Positions 40,613-49,257 of a DNA stretch of 64,000 nucleotides are shown here, one piece after another. Within the stretch, counting starts at the first letter, position 1; the number at the start of each line of letters is the position of its first letter. Position numbers and translations under genes: made by a program. Under the pieces are notes generated by a model. It was not told the DNA's origin. It did not search any database and saw nothing but the letters and a program-made list of their open reading frames with translations. The DNA comes from Providencia stuartii. Its GTDB lineage: Bacteria; Pseudomonadota; Gammaproteobacteria; Enterobacterales; Enterobacteriaceae. Location of the stretch: the NCBI RefSeq assembly GCF_029277985.1, contig NZ_CP119546.1:2666001-2730000 (forward strand), read 5' to 3'.

Positions 40613-41646
40613 TATGCACTTTGCCTTGCTTCAAATTTATAAGGAAAGATGATCTCTTCGTGTTGATTCGAGTAATCACTATCAGGATCTGCTAACCATT
40701 TTTGTAGTTTCTTCGCCGTCTCTTTTGCCATTTTGCTATAATCAATACGCACAGAGGTTAATGACGGATGAATATAATCACAATTAGATGATCCTTCAAC
40801 ACAAGCAACCGCTAACATAGATGGTACTTTTACGAGTCTTCTTTGACATTCAAATAGCACACCTAACGCAATCATTTCATGGCTACATATGACAGCATCA
40901 AGCTCAGGCTGCCGTGTTAGCATTTCGCTAATCGCTTGGCGCCCAAAATCCATCGTCGCAACATAGGGCGTCGTAATACTTTGTTCAGCGCTATGATAGT
41001 GACTGAGCATGGCTTTTGTCCAACCACTCAATTGCTGACTTTGTACTTTGCTATCCATCTGGGCGCCTATATAACCAATTCTTTGATACCCTTTTTGCAG
41101 CATATAGTGGGTTAAAAAAAACACGGCTTCACCAATATTACTTCTGATGTTTAATGACAGCGGATAATTCGATTCACCTGCAACACCGATGACGGGAATA
41201 TCAATATTTTTAAGGTAATTAAAAACGCTCTCGGAATTAATTGCCCCAAAAATCACTACAGCAGCAGGATTACTTTGTAATAACGTAAATAGAACCTCTG
41301 CTTCTTTTTTTTGCTGATAATCATGACTACCAATGACAACCTGATAACTATTTTTATTCAGCACGTCTTGTAATGGTTGCAGGAATGCCGAACTCGCGTA
41401 GTCCCTTAATGACGGTACTAACACTGCTATGGTTCTGCTTTGGCCTGATGCTAATATTCCAGCCGCAGAGTTTGGTATGTATCCCAACTCGGCAACGGCT
41501 TCATTAATTTTTTCTCGCAGTTTATCTGATACCAAATCAGGAGTACGCAACGCTCTCGATACAGTCATTGATCCCACACCTGCATATTTGGCCACATCCT
41601 GAAGCGTTACCCGTCCTGTATTTTTTCTTTTGCGTATTTTTTCCAT
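40612..41646 (-). CDS. LacI/GalR family transcriptional regulator
   Basis: 344 residues. The helix-turn-helix with hinge is VTLQDVAKYAGVGSMTVSRALRTPDLVSDKLREKINEAVAELGYIPNSAA (about 13-62), and the rest is the periplasmic-binding-like sensor domain. The protein is most like the gluconate-type regulators of the family. It is divergent from a PTS operon whose promoter holds two palindromes of the LacI type with a central CG, so I infer that it represses that operon. Confidence 0.92.
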   Translation of the reverse strand: MEKIRKRKNTGRVTLQDVAKYAGVGSMTVSRALRTPDLVSDKLREKINEAVAELGYIPNSAAGILASGQSRTIAVLVPSLRDYASSAFLQPLQDVLNKNSYQVVIGSHDYQQKKEAEVLFTLLQSNPAAVVIFGAINSESVFNYLKNIDIPVIGVAGESNYPLSLNIRSNIGEAVFFLTHYMLQKGYQRIGYIGAQMDSKVQSQQLSGWTKAMLSHYHSAEQSITTPYVATMDFGRQAISEMLTRQPELDAVICSHEMIALGVLFECQRRLVKVPSMLAVACVEGSSNCDYIHPSLTSVRIDYSKMAKETAKKLQKWLADPDSDYSNQHEEIIFPYKFEARQSA

Positions 41647-41762
41647 AAAAGGTTTTTTTGCTCTATTTCATTCTCTATCTGGCTATAAGTTACCACAGGT
41701 TAGTTTTGTTAATGAGCGGACTTTTATGCTCTTTGCTTTTTATTCGCTTTATTTTTGCGAAA

Positions 41763-41776
41763 TGATAGCGCTATCA
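41763..41776. promoter_or_regulatory. LacI-family operator 1
   Basis: TGATAGCGCTATCA is a perfect 14-bp palindrome with the central CG typical of LacI-family sites. It lies between the divergent regulator and the PTS operon. Confidence 0.8.
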
Positions 41777-41796
41777 CGAAAATGAATAATTCAACT

Positions 41797-41810
41797 AGAT
41801 AGCGCTACCA
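41797..41810. promoter_or_regulatory. LacI-family operator 2
   Basis: AGATAGCGCTACCA matches operator 1 at 12 of 14 positions. The centres are 34 bases apart, about three helical turns, so both could be bound from one face of the DNA. Confidence 0.72.
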
Positions 41811-41881
41811 TTGATCACTACTATGCTCTTAGTTAGAAGAAAAGCTAAAAAAAGAGTTTTACATTACCAGGAGCAAATTTA

Positions 41882-42325
41882 ATGCTAACGACATTACTGA
41901 CCCCCAATGTTATTCAGGTTGTCGAAAACGCCACTGATTGGCGAGAGGCGATTAATATCGCTTGCGAACCCTTGATTAAAAACAATTCCATTCAACCTTC
42001 TTATATTGCTGCCATCATTCATTCACATGAAAAAATTGGCCCTTATTATGTGCTAGGTCCAGGCATTGCAATGCCCCATGCTCGCCCGGAAGACGGTGTT
42101 AACCAATTATCACTGGGTTTAACCGTTATCAAGAATGGTGTGGAGTTTGGATCTGAAGGCAACGACCCAATCAAGCTGTTAATTGTTCTTGCTGCAACTG
42201 ACAGTGATAGCCATATTGGCGCCATCGCTAAACTTGCAGAACTTTTTGATAATCAAGAAGATATTGACAGCATTATGCAATCAGAAAACATCGATGACAT
42301 TCTCAATATCATCGCTCGTTACTAA
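41882..42325 (+). CDS. PTS EIIA component, ascorbate/mannitol type
   Basis: 147 residues. The phosphorylated His is in GPGIAMPHARPEDGV (His66), the PTS_EIIA type 2 motif. It accepts phosphate from HPr and passes it to the EIIB encoded next. A good AGGAG site precedes the ATG. It is first of a three-gene PTS operon. Confidence 0.92.
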   Translation: MLTTLLTPNVIQVVENATDWREAINIACEPLIKNNSIQPSYIAAIIHSHEKIGPYYVLGPGIAMPHARPEDGVNQLSLGLTVIKNGVEFGSEGNDPIKLLIVLAATDSDSHIGAIAKLAELFDNQEDIDSIMQSENIDDILNIIARY

Positions 42326-42343
42326 TTATTAAAAGGAAATCAC

Positions 42344-42631
42344 ATGAAAATCACAGTCGTATGCGGAAATGGTTTAGGTACTAGCCTAATGATGGAAATG
42401 AGCATCAAAACAATTTTGAAAGACTTGCAAGTCAATGCAGATGTTGATCATGTTGATCTTGGTTCAGCAAAAGGGACTGCAAGTGATATTTATGTCGGAA
42501 CTAAAGATATCGCGGAGCAATTAGTCGCACAACACGTTAATGGTGAAATTGTTGCGCTAGAAAATATGATCGACAAAGTTGCAATGAAAGAACATTTGAG
42601 TGTCGCTCTGCGTAATCTCGGCGCGCTATAA
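42344..42631 (+). CDS. PTS EIIB component, ascorbate type
   Basis: 95 residues. The phosphocysteine loop is VVCGNGLGTSLMME with Cys7, typical of the UlaB/lactose-type EIIB. It carries phosphate from EIIA to the incoming sugar at the EIIC channel. It is spaced 18 bases after EIIA and behind AAAGGAA. Confidence 0.93.
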   Translation: MKITVVCGNGLGTSLMMEMSIKTILKDLQVNADVDHVDLGSAKGTASDIYVGTKDIAEQLVAQHVNGEIVALENMIDKVAMKEHLSVALRNLGAL

Positions 42632-42642
42632 ACGGAGGCGGT

Positions 42643-43899
42643 ATGTCATTTTTTCGTTTTCTGATGGAAGATGTGCTATCAGAACCCGCTATATTAGTGG
42701 GTCTGATCGCACTTATCGGTCTGATTGCTCAAAAAAAACCGGTGACCGAATGCATTAAAGGCACTATCAAAACCATCATGGGTTTTGTCATTTTAGGTGC
42801 AGGTGCTGGTTTAGTCGTTAGTTCACTCGGTGATTTTTCAGCGATTTTCCAACATGCCTTTGGCATTAACGGTGTCGTTCCAAACAATGAAGCGATCGTC
42901 TCTATCGCTCAGAAGAGCTTTGGCCGTGAAATGGCGATGATTATGTTCTTTGCCATGTTAATCAACATACTCATTGCACGCCTGACACCATGGAAATTTA
43001 TTTTCCTCACCGGCCATCACACATTATTCATGTCAATGATGGTTGCCGTTATTCTAGCAACTGCTGGAATGCAAGGAACAATGTTAGTCGTCGTTGGTTC
43101 ACTGATTGTCGGCTTTTGTATGGTGTTTTTCCCAGCCATCGCGCACCCATACATGAAAAAAGTCACGGGTTCTGATGATGTCGCCATTGGTCACTTTTCC
43201 ACTATTTCATATGTCCTCGCCGGTTTTATTGGCAGTAAATTTGGTAATAAAGAACATTCAACTGAAGATATGAATGTGCCAAAGAGCTTGCTTTTCTTAC
43301 GTGATACCCCAGTGGCTATTTCATTCACTATGTTCATTATTTTCATTATTACCTGCCTATTCGCGGGTGGTGATTATGTACGTGAAGTGAGTGGCGGTAA
43401 AAATTGGTTCATGTTCTCATTAATGCAATCTATTACATTTGCTGCGGGTGTTTATATTATCCTGCAAGGTGTTCGTATGGTGATTGCTGAGATCGTACCT
43501 GCTTTTAAAGGTATTTCGGATAAATTAGTACCAAATGCAAAACCAGCTCTAGACTGCCCTGTCGTCTTCCCTTATGCGCCAAATGCTGTATTAGTCGGTT
43601 TCTTAAGTAGCTTTGCTGCCGGAATAATCGGTATGTTTATTCTCTATGCGCTCAATATGACCGTCATTATTCCAGGCGTTGTGCCACACTTCTTCGTTGG
43701 TGCAGCAGCTGGCGTATTCGGTAATGCAACAGGCGGACGTCGAGGTGCCATTTTAGGTGCCTTTGCGCAAGGTTTATTGATTACCTTCTTACCTGTATTC
43801 CTATTACCTGTTCTTGGTGATATCGGTATCGCAAATACAACATTTAGTGATGCTGACTTTGGAGCTATCGGTATTCTGTTAGGTATTATTGTACGCTAG
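42643..43899 (+). CDS. PTS EIIC component, ascorbate (UlaA) family
   Basis: 418 residues with about eleven membrane segments. KGTIKTIMGFVILGAGAGLVVSSL, LTGHHTLFMSMM, and GVVPHFFVGAAAGVFGNATGGRRGAILGAFAQGLLITFLP are the UlaA/SgaT signatures. It is shorter than E. coli UlaA, as many relatives are, with no frameshift. It moves and, with EIIB, phosphorylates a sugar acid or related sugar. No catabolic gene of the ula type adjoins, so the substrate remains unknown. Confidence 0.92.
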   Translation: MSFFRFLMEDVLSEPAILVGLIALIGLIAQKKPVTECIKGTIKTIMGFVILGAGAGLVVSSLGDFSAIFQHAFGINGVVPNNEAIVSIAQKSFGREMAMIMFFAMLINILIARLTPWKFIFLTGHHTLFMSMMVAVILATAGMQGTMLVVVGSLIVGFCMVFFPAIAHPYMKKVTGSDDVAIGHFSTISYVLAGFIGSKFGNKEHSTEDMNVPKSLLFLRDTPVAISFTMFIIFIITCLFAGGDYVREVSGGKNWFMFSLMQSITFAAGVYIILQGVRMVIAEIVPAFKGISDKLVPNAKPALDCPVVFPYAPNAVLVGFLSSFAAGIIGMFILYALNMTVIIPGVVPHFFVGAAAGVFGNATGGRRGAILGAFAQGLLITFLPVFLLPVLGDIGIANTTFSDADFGAIGILLGIIVR

Positions 43900-43903
43900 A
43901 AAT

Positions 43904-43940
43904 AAAATCCCCATAGCCACCTTGGCTACGGGGATTTTTC
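43904..43940. terminator. Terminator after the PTS operon
   Basis: AAAATCCCCATAGCC and GGCTACGGGGATTTTT pair (one A/C mismatch) around a short loop, directly after the EIIC stop. Confidence 0.85.
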
Positions 43941-43971
43941 ACTTCATTAAGCAATCAATTTCCAAATGCTA

Positions 43972-44784
43972 TTAGCCCAACTTACCCACTAACGCCCCTT
44001 CTTTAAATAAGAACTCCTGCAAAGAAATCAAATCATCCGGAGTCACATGAATAACCCCTTCTCCCGGAATATCAATCTCTGCAATCATAAATAACGCTAA
44101 TGTTGTTAAGGAAGGCAATATTAAAATTAACCAGTTCTTTCCTTTCGTGCCTCGGATGTTGTATCCGATCAAGATATTAGAACAAATCGCAAAGAAAATG
44201 AGTAAAAACCAAGCTGCGTTTGGTATTTGATGACGCCAACTTGCCATGGTTTTTTGCTGTGAAAGATAGAGGTCACTAAACGCAGTGAGTACAGAAGCAA
44301 TGACTGGGTTGGGAGATTGGTTCGCTTCCTTAACGGCGATATCCCAGAGTGCGGCTTGCTTTTCTAAAGATACCCTTCGCCATTGATTATTTTCATCACT
44401 GATACCCGATTTAAAAAATTCAATTCTTGCTTCTAAATACTGCTGTAATAGATGGATTGCATCATTTTTATCGCTATTGTTGAGTATTTGTATCCGTTGA
44501 TAAGCATTGCCAATCGCAATCGCTTCATTTTCCTCAGTTTGTTGACGGCTATTATAGCCATTGATTGAAATTGACAACACAAAACCAATCAATAACCCCA
44601 GTAAGGATAAAATTGCACCCAATATTATTTTCGCTTCGTCATCCGCAATGTCTTCATGTGCATTCCTACGCTTAAATATAAATTTACCGATGTAAGCTGA
44701 AATCACTAACAAAATAAACGTAATAACAAATAAGAGAATAGAGTCAATAGGTGTGTCATTAATTAATTCAGAAAGGCTAAACAT
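43972..44784 (-). CDS. Membrane protein of the DUF4239/bestrophin-like type
   Basis: 270 residues with four hydrophobic segments: two at the N-terminus (about 15-36 and 54-74) and two near the C-terminus (about 185-205 and 213-232). The soluble middle contains NSRQQTEENEAIAIGNAYQRIQIL, which is typical of DUF4239 proteins. Function is unknown; a channel-like role is sometimes suggested. I start at the ATG giving MFSLSELIND; the longer frame adds an unlikely 18 residues. Confidence 0.75.
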   Translation of the reverse strand: MFSLSELINDTPIDSILLFVITFILLVISAYIGKFIFKRRNAHEDIADDEAKIILGAILSLLGLLIGFVLSISINGYNSRQQTEENEAIAIGNAYQRIQILNNSDKNDAIHLLQQYLEARIEFFKSGISDENNQWRRVSLEKQAALWDIAVKEANQSPNPVIASVLTAFSDLYLSQQKTMASWRHQIPNAAWFLLIFFAICSNILIGYNIRGTKGKNWLILILPSLTTLALFMIAEIDIPGEGVIHVTPDDLISLQEFLFKEGALVGKLG

Positions 44785-45507
44785 AGAGAAGTTCCAGATA
44801 AGAAATTTCTCGATGATATAACATATCCAGAATAACACTTTCTAGCTTTTTAACGACCAAAAACAAGTTCAGATTTTAACGCTAAAATGCCATCTAAAAA
44901 TGATTATTTGCTTGCCATTACTCATGTTCACACCTAAAAAAACAGCTAGTTAACCTACTGTTTTTTAATTGGTTTTTGATGTTCAAATTCAAGCTTTGGC
45001 ATACACTCCTCGAGCTTCCCCAATTAAATCCCAGTGTGTCATCGTGAATTAACCCAAGTCCCTTTTAATACAAAATTTCATCAACCTAGTTTTAGTGTTT
45101 GCATATAGTCAGAATATCTACCGCCACGTGTATGAAATGAGGTAACATCGTTCCCTTGGCAAAGTCGATTAGCTCAGCAGATCAAATGCCCTACGCTTTT
45201 CTCTACAATAAGATAATTTTGACCGGATCTCTGACGCGTTGTTCACACACATGACCGCACGTCTGGAAAACGCATAAATTGAATTATAAATCTTAACAAG
45301 AATAACCCAATGAAAGGAATGAATTAATGGATTAATGGATTAATGGATTAATGGATATAAGTTATCTCTGTTGATGAGACGGGCCAATTAAGTTTTATAT
45401 TAGCGATTACTCTTTTTATGAATAACAATATACTTCGATAAGCCTCATTAGGGCTTATCGTACTACTCAGTTTTCATTCTTCATTACTCGGAAACTAAAA
45501 TGACACG
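44785..45507. other. Gene-free stretch with a tandem repeat and a hairpin
   Basis: About 720 bases. It contains a terminator-like hairpin near 44937-44966 (AAAAAACAG/CTGTTTTTT with one bulge) and four copies of an 8-base unit at 45323-45354. No gene is supported. It may be decayed prophage DNA next to the orphan holin. Confidence 0.5.
45323..45354. repeat. Four tandem copies of ATTAATGG
   Basis: The unit ATTAATGG is repeated four times without a mismatch and with no spacer, so copy number is likely to vary between strains by replication slippage. It is not inside a gene. Confidence 0.9.
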
Positions 45508-45858
45508 TTACTCTTTATCTCCATAGCGTTTTTTTATTGAAATTAAAAAAGAATCAATAATCCAACTTAATTTTTTTGTCCCAAGAAAACCTATCATCGC
45601 TCCACAAAACTCCGCAAGGGATGACCAAGCCTCAGAATAATTCATATATACAAGTAACCATTGTAGAGTACGAATAGCACTAACGGTAATAGCACCACAA
45701 ATGACTGCTTCGGCTAATGATTGCCATGCGCTGTTACCATCTCGCCATTCTCTAATAAATGCAATTAGCGTTGCCAACATAACACCACTTAATAAAGGAA
45801 AATTGAGTTGAATCCAGCGAAAAACCTGCTCCCAAAAATCAATATTTTTCTCATGCAT
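45508..45858 (-). CDS. Lambda-family phage holin (orphan)
   Basis: 116 residues with about three hydrophobic segments and a basic tail (ISIKKRYGDKE). LLSGVMLATLIAFIREWRDGNSAWQSLAEAVICGAITVSA and the FCGAMIGFLGTKKLS end match the lambda-family holin pattern. Holins form pores that release endolysin. A strong AGGAGG precedes the ATG. No endolysin, Rz or other phage gene is adjacent, so it is either a prophage remnant or a co-opted pore. Confidence 0.75.
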   Translation of the reverse strand: MHEKNIDFWEQVFRWIQLNFPLLSGVMLATLIAFIREWRDGNSAWQSLAEAVICGAITVSAIRTLQWLLVYMNYSEAWSSLAEFCGAMIGFLGTKKLSWIIDSFLISIKKRYGDKE

Positions 45859-46734
45859 AATGAAACCTCCTAAATGGAGTGAAAATTATTATCAATAAAT
45901 GAAGCCCCCTTATCATTGATATCAAGTCGTAATTAATCTCAATTACCCTTGATATTTTTTATCGCTACTGACACAGAAAAATCTCCCAAATGACATTATT
46001 GCAAAAACCTCCTTTTAACTTTGAGAAATAAAACTAAAAGCATTAATTGAAAACATATTTAACTTTATATTATTTTTATATATAGCAGCTGATAGATTTG
46101 TATCCTCACACACACAAAAGCCAAATTAAAGACGTTAATTTTTTAGTCATTAATAATAATTACGCTTACCGAGAAAATGTAAAAAACGCTATTATTTATA
46201 TACCATGCAGCTCTCTAATAATTAAAGATATTTCCTTGTAATTATGACTTTCAATTATCATTTTTAATGTGAATCAAGTACTCAAAAACGCCGATAACTC
46301 GCTATATTAGTAAAACCTAATAAATTTATTTATTGAAACAGAATGGCCAGCACGAATTTATTCACTGAGTCATCGCCAAAACATAGCTATTATTGTATAA
46401 AATCAAATTGTTATAAAATTATACATCTGATTAACTCAATAACATGATGTCGGATTTAAATGTGCAACTTAGCATTGTAAAAGTGACTAAAAACATCAGT
46501 GTTATCACGACAACGACAGAATGGTATATGACCAAGCCAATGGCGAGTCAATCGATTCATACAGTCAAAAGTCTGTTAGACGTGATGTTATTCTACTGTC
46601 AATGCAGCATATTAACTTGAGTGAAATCAGTAAAATCAAACTGAGCTTTTAACAGCAACGCATTCCCTTAGTAAATAAAGGAATAAATAGACAAAAAGCC
46701 GCATAAGCGGCTTTTTACACTCATTTTCGCTCTA
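45859..46734. other. AT-rich stretch between holin and aminopeptidase
   Basis: About 870 bases. A 58-codon frame (46444-46620) starts MMSDLNVQLS but has no ribosome-binding site or recognisable family. The terminator at 46693-46716 is the only clear element. Confidence 0.5.
46693..46716. terminator. Terminator after the aminopeptidase gene
   Basis: AAAAAGCCGC-ATAA-GCGGCTTTTT is a compact bidirectional terminator, 19 bases beyond the last codon of the minus-strand operon. Confidence 0.9.
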
Positions 46735-47529
46735 TTAGAGGTGATGTTTAGCGACATAAGCCTTTTCTTCATCGCGCAGGGTTAGCACTTCATAACCTGT
46801 TGCTGTCACTAAAATCGTATGCTCAGATTGTGCTGACAACTTCTTGTCTCGAGTCACCACAGTCCAACCATCTTTTTTAGTTTTAATTTTCATGCCACCT
46901 TGGTTAATCATTGGTTCGATTGTAAATGTCATCCCTTCTTTCAACACCGCACCTTGACCCCGTACGCCATAGTGGAGGACCTGAGGATCTTCGTGCATTT
47001 CGCGGCCTATACCATGACCACAGTATTCACGCACAACACTGTACCCGTTGGCTTGTGCATGGTGTTGAATTGCGGCACCAATATCTCCCAAAGTTGCACC
47101 AGGTTTGACCTGCTTGATCCCTTCCCACATCGCTTCATAAGTATCTTTAACTAGTTTACGCGCAAGTGGAGAAGCCTCTGGCATGACATACATTTTGCTT
47201 GAGTCAGCAATAAAACCATTTTTTTCTAATGTAATATCTACGTTGATAATATCTTTGGCTTTTAAATATTCATCAACTTTCGGTACGCCATGGCAAACGA
47301 CCTCATTCAACGAGGTATTTAACACATATTGGTAATCATACTGCCCCTTACTGGCCGGCCTAGCTTGTAGATCGTTTACAATATAGTCTTCAACCTTATT
47401 ATTGATTTCCATGGTGGTAATACCTGGCACGATAAACGTATCCAGCATGGCAAATACTTTAGCTAGCAAGCGGCCTGACTCACGCATCAATTCAATTTCT
47501 TCCGCTGTTTTGATTGTGATATTACTCAT
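46735..47529 (-). CDS. Divergent type I methionine aminopeptidase paired with a ParD-like protein
   Basis: 264 residues, the same size as housekeeping Map, alignable throughout. All metal ligands remain: Asp98, Asp109, His172, Glu205 and Glu236, plus His80. By comparison with E. coli Map from memory, the pocket that holds methionine is changed: Cys59 to Ser, Tyr62 to Gln, Cys70 to Asn and Phe177 to Met, while Tyr65 and Trp221 stay. The enzyme is probably active but with altered specificity. The gene is not in the usual rpsB-linked map position and lies 1 base after the ParD-like gene, so they form one operon. Confidence 0.9.
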   Translation of the reverse strand: MSNITIKTAEEIELMRESGRLLAKVFAMLDTFIVPGITTMEINNKVEDYIVNDLQARPASKGQYDYQYVLNTSLNEVVCHGVPKVDEYLKAKDIINVDITLEKNGFIADSSKMYVMPEASPLARKLVKDTYEAMWEGIKQVKPGATLGDIGAAIQHHAQANGYSVVREYCGHGIGREMHEDPQVLHYGVRGQGAVLKEGMTFTIEPMINQGGMKIKTKKDGWTVVTRDKKLSAQSEHTILVTATGYEVLTLRDEEKAYVAKHHL

Positions 47530-47530
47530 G

Positions 47531-47728
47531 CTACTTCCCTTTATGATTAACAGATTCTTTTTCTAACATTTCACTAATCAGTGTCGTGAAGGTTTTGTCT
47601 GGATTTAATTCTGCTTGAATACCTATTTTTATCCAAAATTCCGCCTGAGAATTAATAGAACGTGACATAACATGGCTAGCTCGACGCAAATAGTCATGTA
47701 ATTCATCTGAAATTTTGACAATTCCCAA
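47531..47728 (-). CDS. ParD-like antitoxin family protein
   Basis: 65 residues. KISDELHDYLRRASHVMSRSINSQAEFWIKIGIQAELNPDKTF fits the ParD_like family (a ribbon-helix-helix type DNA-binding fold). The start is a TTG behind TGAGGGA. Such proteins normally repress their own operon and neutralise a toxin. No ParE toxin adjoins; the next gene is the divergent aminopeptidase. A perfect palindrome lies directly upstream and could be its operator. Confidence 0.85.
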   Translation of the reverse strand: MGIVKISDELHDYLRRASHVMSRSINSQAEFWIKIGIQAELNPDKTFTTLISEMLEKESVNHKGK

Positions 47729-47754
47729 AATAGTCCCTCAAAGCATATAAAACG

Positions 47755-47776
47755 TTATGGTTTATATATAAACCAT
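47755..47776 (-). promoter_or_regulatory. Perfect 22-bp palindrome, likely operator of the ParD-like operon
   Basis: TATGGTTTATA followed by its exact reverse complement. It begins 27 bases upstream of the TTG start and overlaps TATAAT-like sequence, so a protein bound here would block the promoter. The ParD-like protein is the obvious candidate. Confidence 0.75.
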
Positions 47777-48058
47777 ATAATATCTACCATGATAAAGATA
47801 GATGTTAAATAACTATCTAGAAATAAATCGCACGAATGAACCTGTTTAAAACAGCCAATTTTAATTTTCTGACTTGAATCCTCCGTCAAAGTATCAAACG
47901 TTATCATGTTGTACTCTAATTGTTAGTTAGCGCTATATTTATACTTGTATTAAGAGAGAGTTTTTTACCGTGCAAAAGCTAGGGTAAATGTTGTTTCCAG
48001 CGATTGTTTTAATCAGATAAGTTTTGAGCATACTATTCATGATTGTTCGGAGAACAAT
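47777..48058. other. Divergent promoter region
   Basis: About 280 bases between the ParD-like operon and the universal stress protein gene. It holds both promoters but no other motif that I recognise. Confidence 0.45.
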
Positions 48059-48484
48059 ATGTACAAAAAAATCTTAGTCCCCATTGATATCACAGAAAAA
48101 AATTTAGCGAACCTTGTCCTTCCTCACATTCAATACCTTTCTGAGGAAGAAAATGCTCACGTTCATTTTTTAGCCGTCATTCCAACCATTCCTTTTTATA
48201 CTTCTATGGGATTTGGTTTTGCTGAAAAAGCGGATAGTGAACAAGATAAAGTGACCAATCAATTGATTGATATAATTAAAGATTTCAAATTATCAAAAGA
48301 AAAATATACGGCTCAAGTTGTTATGGGCACACCGAGAGATGAAATTTTACGTATTGCAGATCAGATACAAGCAGATTTGATTGTTATCGGCTCAAAACGG
48401 CCCGGTATGTCCACCTACTTCTTAGGTTCTACCGCCTCAATGATTATCCAAAACTCTAACATTTCTGTTTTAACTATACGTTAA
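48059..48484 (+). CDS. Universal stress protein (UspF/UspG type)
   Basis: 141 residues of the UspA fold. The N-terminal MYKKILVPIDIT and the ATP-binding GSKRPGMSTYFLGSTASMIIQNSNISVLTIR (G-x2-G-x9-G-S/T) are visible, placing it in the ATP-binding UspF/UspG group. These proteins help survival and adhesion under stress. CGGAGAAC precedes the ATG. A terminator follows. Confidence 0.88.
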   Translation: MYKKILVPIDITEKNLANLVLPHIQYLSEEENAHVHFLAVIPTIPFYTSMGFGFAEKADSEQDKVTNQLIDIIKDFKLSKEKYTAQVVMGTPRDEILRIADQIQADLIVIGSKRPGMSTYFLGSTASMIIQNSNISVLTIR

Positions 48485-48490
48485 TATTTG

Positions 48491-48511
48491 CACCCACTTT
48501 ATCGGTGGGTG
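48491..48511 (+). terminator. Terminator after the universal stress protein gene
   Basis: CACCCAC and GTGGGTG pair around a 7-base loop just after the stop; the T tract is weak (TTAAT). Confidence 0.65.
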
Positions 48512-48761
48512 TTAATACCTATCAGTTAACGAATAATACAACACATGGTTTTATCAACCCGTCTTTGCTGACAAGTTTCACCTCCCTACCCATGGGATAT
48601 ACGCCAAAATAATATTCAGAATCGTTCTACCACCTCATCGTTTAAACTTTTCTTAACCACCTCTTTTTACAGTCATTATTCCTTGCTGTAGGCACGCTAG
48701 CCTAAACTGAATACTCGACAATTCAATGTATAAGCGACCCTTATGCTGTATTTCCCGATAC

Positions 48762-48779
48762 GGTTTCTTATATGAAACC
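48762..48779. promoter_or_regulatory. Palindrome 1, candidate IclR-family operator
   Basis: GGTTTCTTATATGAAACC, an inverted repeat of GGTTTC with a 6-base centre. It resembles the GTTTC/GAAAC half-sites bound by several IclR-family regulators. An IclR gene sits inside the island. Confidence 0.55.
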
Positions 48780-48896
48780 AGAAATAACGATAAGCTCGAC
48801 ACAACGCACATTTTAAAACAAATATTTTACATATCCGCAACATTAGATTGACTGTTTATCGCTCAGCCCATTAGTCTGGTTTTAAATAATAAACAA

Positions 48897-48914
48897 TGTT
48901 TTATATATGAAACA
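48897..48914. promoter_or_regulatory. Palindrome 2, candidate IclR-family operator
   Basis: TGTTTTATATATGAAACA has the same size and layout as palindrome 1, 135 bases downstream. It is 26 bases before the first gene of the island, so a bound regulator would affect transcription directly. Confidence 0.55.
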
Positions 48915-48940
48915 AACTGTCTTGCTGTGGAGGAAGTAAT

Positions 48941-49255
48941 ATGAGTTGGGTCGCCGTATGTAATGTCTCACAAGTACAAGAAGAATTTCCTTATTCCGCC
49001 AGAGTCAATGATGCAGAGATTGGTATTTTCTTAGTGGAAAACCAGTACTACGCCATGGAGGACGTTTGCCCCCATGCTTACGCTTTACTGAGCCAAGGTT
49101 TTGTTGAAGATGGCAAAGTTGAATGCCCACTGCATGAAGCGGTATTTGATATCAAAACAGGAAAATGTCTGCGCGAGCCTGGGGGACGTGACTTAAAAAC
49201 TTACCAAACTCGCGTTAATAACAACCAAATCGAAATTAGCTTCATTGAGGAGTAG
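48941..49255 (+). CDS. Rieske-type ferredoxin of a ring-hydroxylating oxygenase
   Basis: 104 residues. The Rieske 2Fe-2S ligands are CPH (Cys43, His45) and CPLH (Cys62, His65) in VCPHAYALLSQGFVEDGKVECPLHEAVFD. This is the size and type of HcaC/BphF ferredoxins, which carry electrons from an FAD reductase to the terminal oxygenase. It is the first gene of the island, behind GGAGGAAG. The reductase (53265-54479) and oxygenase (49630-50667) follow. Confidence 0.93.
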   Translation: MSWVAVCNVSQVQEEFPYSARVNDAEIGIFLVENQYYAMEDVCPHAYALLSQGFVEDGKVECPLHEAVFDIKTGKCLREPGGRDLKTYQTRVNNNQIEISFIEE

Positions 49256-49257
49256 AA

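Larger units (their letters stand above)
48512..48940. other. Control region of the aromatic catabolism island
   Basis: About 430 bases before the ferredoxin gene. Two similar 18-bp palindromes lie at 48762-48779 and 48897-48914. Nothing else is recognised, and no gene is seen. Confidence 0.55.

Noticed and set aside
42643..43899. Truncation of EIIC because it is shorter than E. coli UlaA
   Set aside because: The frame is complete with all family motifs, and a terminator follows directly; related proteins of this length exist.
45508..45858. Complete prophage around the holin
   Set aside because: No capsid, tail, integrase, endolysin or attachment-site repeats are present in the window.
46444..46620. 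58-codon frame MMSDLNVQLS in the gap before the aminopeptidase
   Set aside because: Reasonable composition, but no ribosome-binding site and no known relative; it could be a gene remnant.
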